The notes beneath the pieces are model-generated. The model was not told the origin of the DNA. It worked only from the letters and a program-made list of their open reading frames with translations, and made no database searches. Made by a program: the position numbers and the translations under genes. From Crocinitomicaceae bacterium (GTDB lineage Bacteria > Bacteroidota > Bacteroidia > Flavobacteriales_D > Crocinitomicaceae): a stretch of DNA of 64,000 bases. Positions 9,672 through 18,942 of the stretch are shown here, piece by piece (the first letter of the stretch is position 1; the number at the start of each line of letters is the position of its first letter). The stretch is taken from contig JAHENC010000001.1 of assembly GCA_024643365.1 (NCBI GenBank), positions 62,001 through 126,000 on the forward strand, read 5' to 3'.

Positions 9672-10692
9672 AACTTTTCACTGTATTTATAAAAACTTTT
9701 ACTTTTTCTGGGTCAATATCGGGATACACCCCGTGACCCAAATTTACAATATGTCTTTGACTTTTAAATGATTTTAACAATTTTCTTGTTTCCTTTTCAA
9801 TTAAATCGTTCGAGCCATACAACACACACGGATCTAAATTGCCTTGTAATGTCTTTGTTTCCTGAACCAAAGTTCGTGCCACATCAACGGACATGTTCCA
9901 ATCTAAACCAAGAGTTGTACATGGAAGGGTCGCTAAACTTGGTAAAGAACTAATTGCTCCTTTTGAAAACACTGTAAATGGAACGTTGGAAATCGCTTCA
10001 GTAATTTGACGAATGTACTTAATTCCAAATTCTTCGTATTGTTCATCGCCAAGAATTCCAGCCCAAGAATCGAATAATTGGAGGGCATCGGCACCGGCTT
10101 CGATTTGTGCCTTCAAATAAGCGATGGTGACATTGGTGATTTCTTGTAGCAACTCATGAGCTAAATCAGGTTGCGTGTAAAGCATTTTGCGGGACTCTGA
10201 AAAAGTTTTAGAACCCTTTCCTTCCACCATGTAGCAAAGGATGGTCCAAGGTGCACCAGCAAAACCAATTAATGGAACGCGTCCAGCTAAGTCACGCTTC
10301 GTTAAACGAATCGCTTCCAGCACGTAGGACAAACGATCCTGAACATCAATGTTGCGATCGATGAATGATAATTGCTCGCGAGAACGAATGGTTTTCTCAA
10401 ACCAAGGCCCTTTCTGCTCAATCATTTCATACGTTAATCCCATTGCCTCTGGAACCACTAAAATATCGGAAAAAATAATGGCTGCATCAACCCCGAGTAA
10501 GTCTACAGGTTGAATCGTGACCTCTGAAGCAAATTCAGGTGTCTCCACTAGTTCTTTGAATCCAGATAATTTAGCTCTAACGGCTCTATATTCTGGTAAA
10601 ATTCTTCCAGCTTGTCGCATTAACCAAACGGGATAACGTTCGATTTGCTCTCCTCTCGCTGCTCTTAAAAATAAATCGTTCTGTAATTTCAT
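9661..10692 (-). CDS. hemE: Uroporphyrinogen decarboxylase
   Basis: 343 residues. It converts uroporphyrinogen III to coproporphyrinogen III in haem synthesis. The [10 protein letters not shown] motif near the N-terminus and [12 protein letters not shown] at about 75-86 carry the substrate-binding Arg and Asp; GFAGAPWT and NLGHGV are also conserved. I chose the ATG at 10692 because it gives the standard [11 protein letters not shown] start and lies six bases after a -7 box; the GTG at 10728 would overlap ung and the promoter. Downstream of ung, it has its own promoter but probably also receives read-through. Confidence 0.96.
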   Translation of the reverse strand: MKLQNDLFLRAARGEQIERYPVWLMRQAGRILPEYRAVRAKLSGFKELVETPEFASEVTIQPVDLLGVDAAIIFSDILVVPEAMGLTYEMIEQKGPWFEKTIRSREQLSFIDRNIDVQDRLSYVLEAIRLTKRDLAGRVPLIGFAGAPWTILCYMVEGKGSKTFSESRKMLYTQPDLAHELLQEITNVTIAYLKAQIEAGADALQLFDSWAGILGDEQYEEFGIKYIRQITEAISNVPFTVFSKGAISSLPSLATLPCTTLGLDWNMSVDVARTLVQETKTLQGNLDPCVLYGSNDLIEKETRKLLKSFKSQRHIVNLGHGVYPDIDPEKVKVFINTVKSYEI

Positions 10693-10698
10693 CGCGTG

Positions 10699-10706
10699 CA
10701 AAGTTA
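10699..10706 (-). promoter_or_regulatory. Promoter -7 box of hemE, six bases before ATG
   Basis: Reads TAACTTTG on the minus strand, perfect to TAnnTTTG, with six bases to the hemE ATG; predicts a leaderless or nearly leaderless transcript. It lies just past the ung stop. No clear -33 TTG. Confidence 0.6.
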
Positions 10707-10711
10707 GGGAA

Positions 10712-11383
10712 TTACCATTGAATTTCACTTTGATCCATCATGCGCAAGAATTCATTTGTTTTACTGAAATGCTTACAGCCAAAAAATCCACGGTGTGCGG
10801 ACAATGGCGACGGATGCACAGACTTCAAAATGAGGTGCTTTGAATGATCAATGAAGGTTTCCTTTGAAATGGCTTTCGCTCCCCATAAAATGAAAACAAT
10901 TCCTGTTTTTTGTTCATTAATTGTTTGAATCACCGCATCTGTGAACTTTTCCCAACCAAATCCTTTGTGCGAATCGGGTTTTCCTTCTTCTACAGTTAGA
11001 GATGAATTTAATAGCAAAACTCCTTGCTCTGCCCAACGAGCGAGATTGCCATTATCGGGCATTGGGATACCCAGATCCAATTGAATTTCTTTGAAAATAT
11101 TCAATAAACTCTTTGGAAATGGCTTCACCTCGGGTTCCACTGAAAAACAGAGACCGTGCGCATGCCCTTTTGTTGGATATGGATCTTGTCCTAAAATCAC
11201 GACTTTCAGTTGATTAAATGGACACAAATCAAAGGCACGAAAAATTTGAGATCCTTTTGGGAAAACACTTCCTTTATGTTCGATATATGCCAAGCGAACT
11301 TGCTCAGTTAGGTGAGAAAAGTACGGTTTTTGAAACTCACTTTCCAACACTACTTTCCATGAATCATGTATGGCAATACTCAT
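10712..11383 (-). CDS. ung: Uracil-DNA glycosylase family 1
   Basis: 223 residues. It removes uracil from DNA in base excision repair. The motif [13 protein letters not shown] (Asp67 is the catalytic residue that activates water) and the C-terminal [10 protein letters not shown] loop are both intact, as is LLLNSSLTV. Its ATG overlaps the stop of the upstream Asp-box gene as ATGA, which indicates translational coupling. Confidence 0.97.
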   Translation of the reverse strand: MSIAIHDSWKVVLESEFQKPYFSHLTEQVRLAYIEHKGSVFPKGSQIFRAFDLCPFNQLKVVILGQDPYPTKGHAHGLCFSVEPEVKPFPKSLLNIFKEIQLDLGIPMPDNGNLARWAEQGVLLLNSSLTVEEGKPDSHKGFGWEKFTDAVIQTINEQKTGIVFILWGAKAISKETFIDHSKHLILKSVHPSPLSAHRGFFGCKHFSKTNEFLRMMDQSEIQW

Positions 11384-12684
11384 TGTTTTTTATCTGGGTT
11401 TTGTTGGTCGATGATGGCAGTCCAAAGTGTAATTTTTCCTTCATCCATGCGCGGCCAAATTGGACGAACACGACCATTGATTGCAGAAACACCCAAATAA
11501 TCACCAAAGAATACTTTTTTGTCTGGAGTAAATGGCTTTTCTGAAATGGTTTCTTCCTTGAAACTTGTTCCTCCATCGGTACTAGTTGCCCAAACGACAT
11601 CTGTTGAATTACCCTTGTATTTTCGACGGTCGTAATAAACGAAATGTAAATTTCCGTTCGTTTGATCGATTCCCATTGTCGTCAAAAACTGATGGGTTTT
11701 GGTTTGATCTTGATTAACTTTTATCGGCTCCGACCAAGATTGACCTCCATCCGTTGACTTCAGTAACCAAACATCCGTATTGTCGTCGCCATTTCGTTGG
11801 TCACACCAATTCAAATAAAGGTTGCCGCGATTTGGACCCTTACTCATATCCGACATTAAAAAGGGCAATCCATTGGCACGGTAGAATCCGGGTATCTGCA
11901 AATCCCATCCTCCAACTTGCTTCGATAAGTGTTTCTCTTCACTCAACCATGTTTTTCCACCATCCAAGGATTTTTGGAACATCAGTCCTCTTGGACCGGT
12001 CCAAGTAACATAAATTTCTCCATTAGGACCCAATGCCGGTACAGCTCCTTCCACGGTATTGTCTCCATCTAAGCAGTCACCCCCAAATTTGGAAATGCGC
12101 TTCGGAGTTGTCCATGATTTTCCACGGTCTAGTGATTTCGAAAAAACAATGATTGATGTGTCCTTTGGGTCTGCTGAATCATACGCATCAAATTGGGTCC
12201 AAGTCATGTAAAGTACATTCGTTTTTGGATCAATGACTACCCAATGTTTGTCTTGAACTTTGGTTCCATTTGGAGCAGGAAATGTTCCAGAAGTAAATTT
12301 CCCTGAAATTGTATTGGACGTTTGACAAACGATACGATCTAGATGTGTTCCTTTCGAATAATCCGATAAATGAAAGTAATACAGGCGTCCTAATTGGTCA
12401 AATTGCAAAACTGGATCACCATAAACACCATACGTACTTGACATTTTTTTACTTGTCCAAGTTAAGCCACCATCAACTGAGTAGTGGTAACCTTTTAGAA
12501 CTGATCCAGCAGCAATTTCGTTGGTGTTACTCGGATTGATCGCAATGGAGGGTTCACATTCGTTAAACGCATATTTCGAATTAACAGGAGGAATCTGAAC
12601 ATTCTTAAAAGGACTTTGTCCAAATGAAAAAGTGAAACTAAGTATCCAAAAATTAACGAAGCCAATAATGAAGGCGTTTTTCAT
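11380..12684 (-). CDS. Secreted Asp-box (BNR) beta-propeller protein
   Basis: 434 residues with an N-terminal signal peptide (about 1-22, ending SFGQ). At least five Asp boxes of the S-x-D-x-G-x-x-W/F form are visible (SVDGGLTW, SLDRGKSW, SLDGGKTW, STDGGQSW, STDGGTSF), the hallmark of sialidase-like propellers. I did not find the Arg triad or FRIP motif of true sialidases, so enzymatic sialidase activity should not be assumed; many such proteins are binding proteins or other hydrolases. No T9SS sorting domain at the C-terminus. It overlaps the M61 gene by 32 bases and ung by four. Confidence 0.8.
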   Translation of the reverse strand: MKNAFIIGFVNFWILSFTFSFGQSPFKNVQIPPVNSKYAFNECEPSIAINPSNTNEIAAGSVLKGYHYSVDGGLTWTSKKMSSTYGVYGDPVLQFDQLGRLYYFHLSDYSKGTHLDRIVCQTSNTISGKFTSGTFPAPNGTKVQDKHWVVIDPKTNVLYMTWTQFDAYDSADPKDTSIIVFSKSLDRGKSWTTPKRISKFGGDCLDGDNTVEGAVPALGPNGEIYVTWTGPRGLMFQKSLDGGKTWLSEEKHLSKQVGGWDLQIPGFYRANGLPFLMSDMSKGPNRGNLYLNWCDQRNGDDNTDVWLLKSTDGGQSWSEPIKVNQDQTKTHQFLTTMGIDQTNGNLHFVYYDRRKYKGNSTDVVWATSTDGGTSFKEETISEKPFTPDKKVFFGDYLGVSAINGRVRPIWPRMDEGKITLWTAIIDQQNPDKKQ

Positions 12685-14416
12685 TCGATGTCGATTTAGT
12701 CAATAAAAATTGTGGCTTTTTGTATGGATGAATAGTTACATGAACAGAAAATAACTTTTCCTCTCTTGCAATCAATAAATCACAACTTTCCATGTTTCCC
12801 ATTCCGTTCATCATTCCTTCTAACATAGCCTGATCAACACGGTAGGCGTTGCAGCCAACGATTTCGTCTCCTACACTGATTCCTGCCTCTTCTGCACTCG
12901 AACCAAATCGAACGGATTTCACCATTACCTTTCCTCCTTCTTCTCGCACATTCGCACCAAAAGATGGATTATTTGTCGTGATGTCCTGAACGTTTAATCC
13001 AACAGGTGCATAAAATTCTTTGTAAGGAATAATCTCCGTTCCATCCACATATTTAGCAAAGAAATCGTCCATGTTTTTGCCAACAAATTTGGACAATTCC
13101 GCCTTAAATTCCACTTCCGAAAATCCTCGCTTTAGTCCTTCGTAATATGTCGCATATAACTGTTGCATGAAATGGTCTAAGCATTTTTTTCCATCGGAAT
13201 CAGCTACAATCATCGCGTCAATCACAGAGGCAAGTACTGAACCACGAGAATAATAGGTCATACTTGTATTTGAACTGTTTTCATTTGGACGATACGCTTT
13301 CACCCATGCATCAAAACTTGCATGTGCAACCGGCTGAACACGCGATCCAGGTGATCCTTCCACATAATTAATCGAAGATTGTAATTTTGCCAGGAACTCA
13401 TCTTCTGTGTAAAAGCCCGTTCGACGAAGAATCAATTCATCGTAATAGGATGTAAATCCTTCCATGACCCAAAGCAGTGAGGTATAATTCTCCTCATCGT
13501 AATTGAACGGACCCAACTCAATTGGACGGATGCGTTTTACATTCCATAAATGGAAATATTCATGAGCGACTAAATTCAGAAAGTCCACATATTGTTTTCC
13601 AGCGTAGGTCCAGCGATTGACGCTCAACACTGTCGAATTCATGTGTTCAAGTCCACCTTGACCATCAACAACATTATGCACAATAAACGTATAATTTTTA
13701 TTCGGATTTTTTCCAATCACCGCTGTTTCTGCCTCGACAATTTTCGCCATATCCTTTTTTAGCTGCTCTACGTTGTAATTCGCATCACCGTACAACGCAA
13801 CCGTATGTAGAACACCCGCCGCAGAAAACTCAAAGATTTCTTGATTTCCAATCTCCATCGGACAATCCACCAATTGATCATAGTTTTCGAAGGTGAATCG
13901 TTGACCAATACCTTTTAACGTTTGATCTAAAGGCAATGAAGTAGAAATTCGTTTAAACGATTCATGTGGGAATACGGTAACTGATCCCGACTGATTTTTC
14001 GCTTTTTCCACATACATAAATACACCAGAACCACTCACAAATCCATGACTTAAATCTAAAAAAGGTGTTCGGACAGAAACTTCAAACGAATACACTTCAT
14101 ATTTCACTTGAATATTCTTTTCATTTCCGGCATCAATCAACCATGCATTTTTAGATTTTTTGGTAACCTTCAGAACTTTTCCGTCTTTAGTAAATGCCTT
14201 CACTAAATTGATGTTTTTGGAAAACTCTCGCACTAAGTAAGATCCTGGAGTCCAAACAGGTAATTTCACTTCGATTTGTTTATCGTCGTTATCAGCAATA
14301 TTCATTTGCACCTCGAAATAGTGATTTTGAGGTTTTGGCATTCGCAATTCATACGAAATGGACATTCCCAATGAACTTAAGGGAATACATATTAAAAGGA
14401 GGAAGAAAATTTTCAT
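12653..14416 (-). CDS. M61-family glycyl aminopeptidase with PDZ domain
   Basis: 587 residues. Signal peptide about 1-18. An N-terminal beta domain ([15 protein letters not shown]) typical of M61 is followed by the zinc site HEYFH at 285-289 (with LWNVKRIRP) and the third ligand Glu in WVMEG at about 319. A PDZ domain lies near the C-terminus (about 480-560, [15 protein letters not shown]). Family members are periplasmic metalloaminopeptidases. The start overlaps the purT stop by about four bases. The call is strong; the substrate is unknown. Confidence 0.92.
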   Translation of the reverse strand: MKIFFLLLICIPLSSLGMSISYELRMPKPQNHYFEVQMNIADNDDKQIEVKLPVWTPGSYLVREFSKNINLVKAFTKDGKVLKVTKKSKNAWLIDAGNEKNIQVKYEVYSFEVSVRTPFLDLSHGFVSGSGVFMYVEKAKNQSGSVTVFPHESFKRISTSLPLDQTLKGIGQRFTFENYDQLVDCPMEIGNQEIFEFSAAGVLHTVALYGDANYNVEQLKKDMAKIVEAETAVIGKNPNKNYTFIVHNVVDGQGGLEHMNSTVLSVNRWTYAGKQYVDFLNLVAHEYFHLWNVKRIRPIELGPFNYDEENYTSLLWVMEGFTSYYDELILRRTGFYTEDEFLAKLQSSINYVEGSPGSRVQPVAHASFDAWVKAYRPNENSSNTSMTYYSRGSVLASVIDAMIVADSDGKKCLDHFMQQLYATYYEGLKRGFSEVEFKAELSKFVGKNMDDFFAKYVDGTEIIPYKEFYAPVGLNVQDITTNNPSFGANVREEGGKVMVKSVRFGSSAEEAGISVGDEIVGCNAYRVDQAMLEGMMNGMGNMESCDLLIAREEKLFSVHVTIHPYKKPQFLLTKSTSNEKRLHYWLR

Positions 14417-15573
14417 TTTACTTGGATTTTAGCAGCTGTTAACTTTGCTTTTTCGACTAAGTCTTCAACAGATTCTGTGCCAAAAGCGAGGGCAACAGCC
14501 ATTCGTCGATAAGGTCTTGTACTTGGTTTACCAAAGATGCGTATTTCCGTGTTTTCTACGGATAATGCATCTTCAAGTCCAACAAAATGAGGTGCTTGAT
14601 CAGAAGACTCAGAAGTCAAAACAACAGCACTAGCGCCATTTTGTAAATGTTCAATTTTTGGAATTGGCAATCCTAAAATAGCTCTTGCATGCAATTCGAA
14701 TTCAGATAGGTTTTGAGTTCCTGCTAGTGTCACCATTCCAGTGTCGTGTGGACGAGGAGATAATTCTGAGAAATACGCTCCTTCTTTTGTGATAAAAAAT
14801 TCCACGCCCCAAATTCCAGCTCCACCTAAAGCAGAAGTTACTTTTGCAGCCATTTCTTGCGCTTCAGCAAGGTGTTCCTGATTCATTGGCATTGGTTGCC
14901 AGCTTTCTTGGTAATCACCACGCTCTTGACGGTGTCCAATTGGTGGACAAAACAAGGTTTCGCCATTTTTCTGCGTCACTGTTAACAGTGTGATTTCATA
15001 ATCGAAATCAATAAATCCTTCAACGATGACCTCTTTCAAATCTCCTCGAGAACCTTCCATGGCATAGTCCCATGCCTTTTGAATATCTTCCTCAGATTTT
15101 ATTACCGATTGACCTTTTCCAGAACTGGACATTAAAGGCTTTACCACACATGGAATTCCACATACCTCAACACCTGCCGCAAGCTCTTCAAAACTAGTCG
15201 CATAACGATACGTCGCCGTACGTACTCCCACATCTTTCGATGCTAAATCGCGAATAGCTTTTCGATTCATCGTGAAATTAGCTGCTTTCGCGCTAGGAAC
15301 AACTTGAATTCCTTGTTGCTCGTAGTCATAAAAACGCTCTGTTCGAATGGCTTCAATTTCAGGAACGATGAGGTCCGGATGATGTTTTGCAACGATGCGA
15401 TCAAGTTCTGCACCGTCCAACATGTTGATGACTTCGAAGTCATCCGCTACTTGCATTGCTGGAGCGCCAGCATAACTATCGACAGCAACTACGTGTTGTC
15501 CATAACGTTGACAAGCAATAACAAATTCTTTTCCGAGTTCACCAGAACCCAATAGTAGGATCTTTTTATTCAT
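14413..15573 (-). CDS. purT: Formate-dependent phosphoribosylglycinamide formyltransferase
   Basis: 386 residues, close to the 392 of E. coli PurT. ATP-grasp enzyme making formyl-GAR from GAR, formate and ATP (purine synthesis step 3). The N-terminal [11 protein letters not shown] nucleotide-fold motif, the ATP-grasp segment [15 protein letters not shown] and [15 protein letters not shown] near the metal site are all present. The ATG at 15573 is preferred over upstream alternatives because it gives the family N-terminus and sits four bases after a -7 box. It heads a run of overlapping genes going down to the OmpA gene. Confidence 0.95.
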   Translation of the reverse strand: MNKKILLLGSGELGKEFVIACQRYGQHVVAVDSYAGAPAMQVADDFEVINMLDGAELDRIVAKHHPDLIVPEIEAIRTERFYDYEQQGIQVVPSAKAANFTMNRKAIRDLASKDVGVRTATYRYATSFEELAAGVEVCGIPCVVKPLMSSSGKGQSVIKSEEDIQKAWDYAMEGSRGDLKEVIVEGFIDFDYEITLLTVTQKNGETLFCPPIGHRQERGDYQESWQPMPMNQEHLAEAQEMAAKVTSALGGAGIWGVEFFITKEGAYFSELSPRPHDTGMVTLAGTQNLSEFELHARAILGLPIPKIEHLQNGASAVVLTSESSDQAPHFVGLEDALSVENTEIRIFGKPSTRPYRRMAVALAFGTESVEDLVEKAKLTAAKIQVK

Positions 15574-15577
15574 AGAA

Positions 15578-15608
15578 CAAAAGTAGTGAAACATGAAAAA
15601 CTTTTCAA
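15578..15608 (-). promoter_or_regulatory. Promoter of purT (TTG-N20-TACTTTTG), leaderless type
   Basis: On the minus strand TTG (15608-15606), 20 bases, then TACTTTTG (15585-15578), then four bases TTCT and the purT ATG. Both Bacteroidota promoter elements are present at normal spacing, making this one of the better promoters in the window. Confidence 0.75.
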
Positions 15609-15669
15609 TGAAGAAACAAGTATTCCTGACATTAGACATCCAAGTCTAGGAAAGGAAAACAAATTTTGT

Positions 15670-15677
15670 TAACTTTG
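15670..15677 (+). promoter_or_regulatory. Promoter -7 box of the VTC/DUF4956 pair
   Basis: TAACTTTG, 11 bases before the ATG at 15689; predicts a leader of about 5-7 bases. Divergent from the purT promoter about 90 bases away. Confidence 0.6.
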
Positions 15678-15688
15678 GCTTAACATCT

Positions 15689-16447
15689 ATGAACGAAATC
15701 AAGGAATTACTAGACCCATTTGAACCCATCACTTTGCAAGAAATGGATCGTGTAAAGTTGATGAATCGAATGGATACCAAATTTGCTTTCCGTTTCAGTG
15801 ACCTCAACACACTTCTTCCTTTGCTCACGTTAAACTACCGTGTTCTAACCATCGAAGGAACGAATACCCCTCATTACGAAAGTCTATATTTCGATGACGA
15901 ACGTTTTTCGTTTTTTAGAGATCATCACAATGGAAAAGGAGATCGTTTCAAGGTGCGCATTCGAAAATATGTCGAATCAAATTTGTTTTTTTTAGAGATA
16001 AAACACAAGATAAAGGGACGTACGGACAAAAAAAGAATTGTTACTGATCAATTTAATGAAGTACTACCCGAAAGTGACCTCGCTTTTGTGCACAAGGAAC
16101 TACAGGCCAATAAAAATTTGGTGCCAACAATGTGGAATTCCTTTCAACGAATTACCTTAGTTTCAAAAACAGAGAACGAACGATTAACACTTGACTTTAA
16201 CATTCTTTTTGAAAAAGACGGAGTAAAGAAAACATTCAAACAACTCGTTATCGCCGAATTAAAGCAAGAGGACCTCAATCGAAATTCCGTTTTCTATCAA
16301 TTAATGAAAGAACAACGAATTCGTCCATATCGTTTAAGCAAATATTGCCTTGGATCTGTAGAAATTTACGGCGAGGACAAATTAAAATTCAATCGTTTCA
16401 AGAAAAAATTACTTTATTTAAAGAAAATAAACCATGATGCTATTTAA
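15689..16447 (+). CDS. VTC-domain polyphosphate polymerase-like protein
   Basis: 252 residues, no signal peptide or membrane span. The fold is that of the VTC/CYTH triphosphate tunnel superfamily: RMDTKFAF near 27-34, FKVRIRKY at about 89-96, LEIKHKIKGRTDKKR around 103-117, and LDFNILFE later give alternating basic and acidic residues of the tunnel. In yeast Vtc4 this domain makes polyphosphate from ATP. In bacteria a VTC gene next to a DUF4956 membrane gene is a recurring pair, and the pair is seen here with a 14-base overlap. Polyphosphate synthesis is inference. Confidence 0.85.
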   Translation: MNEIKELLDPFEPITLQEMDRVKLMNRMDTKFAFRFSDLNTLLPLLTLNYRVLTIEGTNTPHYESLYFDDERFSFFRDHHNGKGDRFKVRIRKYVESNLFFLEIKHKIKGRTDKKRIVTDQFNEVLPESDLAFVHKELQANKNLVPTMWNSFQRITLVSKTENERLTLDFNILFEKDGVKKTFKQLVIAELKQEDLNRNSVFYQLMKEQRIRPYRLSKYCLGSVEIYGEDKLKFNRFKKKLLYLKKINHDAI

Positions 16448-17108
16448 TTCCCTACTTCTTCCATTAAAAAAAGCTGCATTAAGCAGTTCAACTCTGACAT
16501 GGTTTAGTGATGACTTTTATGTGTTGCTTGTCCGCCTTGGTATTAACTTACTGTTTTTAACCATCTTAATTCGTTTTTTGTATTACCCAAAAACGCAACG
16601 TAAGGATTACCTTTTCACCTATTACCTCATCGGAACCATCACCTTTTTCCTCTGTTTTGGATTGATGCAAATGGACATTGATACGGGTATGGGACTTGGA
16701 TTATTCGCTATTTTCGGTATTATTCGTTATCGAACCGATGCCATTGAAATCAAGGAGATGACCTACTTGTTCATGATCATCGGAATTAGTGTCGTAAATG
16801 CACTTGCATCAAATGAATTAAGTGTTTCAGAGGTAGCCGTAATCAATGTATCGGTTATTTTATTAACCTTCATTTTGGAGAATCTTTGGTTGATGAAACA
16901 CGAAACGCGTAAGACAATCAACTACGAACGTATCGATTTGATTACACCCGACAAATACGAGGAAATGAAAGCAGATTTGGAAAAACGAACAGGCCTATCC
17001 ATCAACCGTGTAGAGATTGGCAAGATTGACTTTTTAAACGACACTGCCTTAATTCGCATTTATTATTTTGCCAACGATCAAGCTTTTTCGGACTACAACA
17101 ACCAATAA
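16434..17108 (+). CDS. DUF4956 membrane protein, partner of the VTC protein
   Basis: 224 residues. The N-terminal part has about four hydrophobic segments (about 25-45, 60-80, 85-105, 110-155), including FAIFGIIRYRTDAIEIKEM, the conserved DUF4956 motif. The C-terminal 70 residues form a soluble tail. The start lies inside the end of the VTC gene (14-base overlap), so expression is coupled. It could act as a membrane platform or channel for the VTC polymerase; function is not established. Confidence 0.85.
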   Translation: MMLFNSLLLPLKKAALSSSTLTWFSDDFYVLLVRLGINLLFLTILIRFLYYPKTQRKDYLFTYYLIGTITFFLCFGLMQMDIDTGMGLGLFAIFGIIRYRTDAIEIKEMTYLFMIIGISVVNALASNELSVSEVAVINVSVILLTFILENLWLMKHETRKTINYERIDLITPDKYEEMKADLEKRTGLSINRVEIGKIDFLNDTALIRIYYFANDQAFSDYNNQ

Positions 17109-17112
17109 AGCG

Positions 17113-17120
17113 TATCTTTG
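17113..17120 (+). promoter_or_regulatory. Promoter -7 box of lpxK, three bases before ATG
   Basis: TATCTTTG followed by AGG and the lpxK ATG; predicts transcription from about the A of ATG. It overlaps the end of the DUF4956 intergenic gap, so lpxK starts a new unit. A weak TTCG lies near the -33 position. Confidence 0.6.
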
Positions 17121-17123
17121 AGG

Positions 17124-18140
17124 ATGAGAAAAATCGGACTACTTCCCTTTACGATTTTATATTGGCTCATCACTTCTACTCGGAATATCCTCTTTGATGT
17201 GGGCATTCTGAAATCAACTATTATTCCAGGTAAATCAATTTCGGTAGGGAATCTATCCGTTGGTGGAACTGGTAAAACACCAATGGTCATTTACTTGACT
17301 TCCCTACTACAAAAAGAATATTCCATTCAAATTCTTAGTCGCGGTTATGGTCGTAAAACGAAGGGCTATCGACACCTTAACAGCACAGATGATGCCTCAA
17401 CAGTAGGTGATGAACCACTTTCCTACTTTCAGAAATTTGCTCCTGAAACGGATGTGTTTGTGTGCGAAAAACGTCAACAAGCGATTGTCCAAATGAAAGA
17501 AATTAATGCGGCAGCAACTATTATTTTGGACGATGCTTTTCAGCACCGATATGTCGTGCCCGGACTTCAATTATTGTTAACTCCTTTTCACGAGCAATTC
17601 CTTAGCGATTGGCACTTACCATCAGGTAACCTTCGAGAATCGAAACAAGGTGCTCATCGTGCAGATGCCATCATTTTGACGAAATGCCCGAATCTAACAG
17701 ATGACGAGATGACGTTCCATCGAAAACGCTATGCAGATTATGAAAAACCAGTTTTTTTCTCAAGAATCGAATACGCTAGTTTTCAAGCAATAGGTACAAC
17801 TGTCGAGCAAATGAAATCAGTGTTATTGGTAACTGGAATCTCTTCGTCGATATCCTTGAAAAATCACTTGTTGGAATCCTATGAAGTGAAGGAACTTAAA
17901 TTTGGTGATCATCACTCTTTTACACTAGGAGATATCCAAGAAATTCACAGAAAATTTGATACCTTTGCAAGCAAGGAAATGGCCATCATCACAACAGAAA
18001 AAGACTTAGTGAAAATCCAAGGACTTCTATCTGAACATGATCGACAAACCTATCCTTGGTATGTTCTTCCAATTACTGTGAAAATGGAGAACGAAGAAGC
18101 GTTTAATTCGATGATAAAAGATTATGTTAGAAGCAATTAA
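17124..18140 (+). CDS. lpxK: Tetraacyldisaccharide 4'-kinase LpxK
   Basis: 338 residues. It phosphorylates the lipid A precursor at the 4' position at the inner membrane. A hydrophobic N-terminal segment (about 5-20) anchors it. The P-loop SVGGTGKTPM is at about 45-55, followed by ILSRGYGRK, VGDEPL and ILDDAFQHR, all LpxK signatures. The ATG at 17124 is chosen because the TTG at 17118 lies within the promoter box. It overlaps punA by 17 bases and heads a long run to 25585 that also contains lpxH. Confidence 0.96.
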   Translation: MRKIGLLPFTILYWLITSTRNILFDVGILKSTIIPGKSISVGNLSVGGTGKTPMVIYLTSLLQKEYSIQILSRGYGRKTKGYRHLNSTDDASTVGDEPLSYFQKFAPETDVFVCEKRQQAIVQMKEINAAATIILDDAFQHRYVVPGLQLLLTPFHEQFLSDWHLPSGNLRESKQGAHRADAIILTKCPNLTDDEMTFHRKRYADYEKPVFFSRIEYASFQAIGTTVEQMKSVLLVTGISSSISLKNHLLESYEVKELKFGDHHSFTLGDIQEIHRKFDTFASKEMAIITTEKDLVKIQGLLSEHDRQTYPWYVLPITVKMENEEAFNSMIKDYVRSN

Positions 18141-18936
18141 AGAAACAGCGGCATTTATTCAAGCCAAAACAAGTATTGAGCCAACGATTGGAATTATTTT
18201 AGGAACTGGTCTAGGTGGACTCGTGAAAGAAATCGAAATCGTGGACGAAATTCCTTACGAAACCATCCCTAATTTTCCTGTGTCAACAGTGGAAAGTCAC
18301 TCTGGAAAACTCATTTTTGGTCGCCTTGGCGGAAAAAATGTTGTTGCGATGCAAGGACGTTTTCACTATTACGAGGGATATGATTTACAACAAGTAACTT
18401 TCCCGGTTCGCGTCATGAAATTATTAGGTATTGAGCGACTTTTTGTGAGCAATGCTTCAGGTGGTGTGAATCCAGATTTCGCTGTAGGTGAAATCATGAT
18501 TATGAACGACCACATCAATTTATTCCCGGGAAATCCATTGATTGGTAAAAACATCGACGAATTAGGACCACGTTTTCCCGATATGAGCGATCCATACGAT
18601 GAATCGATGATTCAAATGGCCAAAACAATTGCCGAAGAAATGTCAATCAAAGTATCTGTTGGTTGTTACGCTGGACTTACCGGTCCAACATTGGAAACGC
18701 CATCAGAATACAAATACGTTCGCGTAATTGGGGCTGATGCTGTTGGAATGTCAACTGTTCCTGAAGTAATCGTTGCTCGACATATGAGTATTCCTTGTTT
18801 TGCTATTTCCATCATCACAGATTTAGGAGTACCTGGGAAAATCAAAAAAGTGAGCGTTCAAGACGTTATTGAAGTGGCTAGTCGTCAAGAGCCGAAAATG
18901 ACTCAAATCATGAAAGAACTAATCTCCCGCATCTAA
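18124..18936 (+). CDS. punA: Purine nucleoside phosphorylase I
   Basis: 270 residues, trimeric PNP class. It phosphorolyses inosine/guanosine to base and ribose-1-phosphate. Motifs: LGTGLGGL (phosphate loop), VESHSGKL, GRFHYYEGY, SNASGGVNPDF, and VGMSTVPEVI with ARHM near the base site. The start overlaps lpxK by 17 bases. No anomaly. Confidence 0.96.
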   Translation: MLEAIKETAAFIQAKTSIEPTIGIILGTGLGGLVKEIEIVDEIPYETIPNFPVSTVESHSGKLIFGRLGGKNVVAMQGRFHYYEGYDLQQVTFPVRVMKLLGIERLFVSNASGGVNPDFAVGEIMIMNDHINLFPGNPLIGKNIDELGPRFPDMSDPYDESMIQMAKTIAEEMSIKVSVGCYAGLTGPTLETPSEYKYVRVIGADAVGMSTVPEVIVARHMSIPCFAISIITDLGVPGKIKKVSVQDVIEVASRQEPKMTQIMKELISRI

Positions 18937-18942
18937 AAAATT

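Noticed and set aside
11380-12684. True sialidase
   Set aside because: Five Asp boxes are clear, but I could not find the FRIP motif or Arg triad, so only a propeller protein can be claimed.
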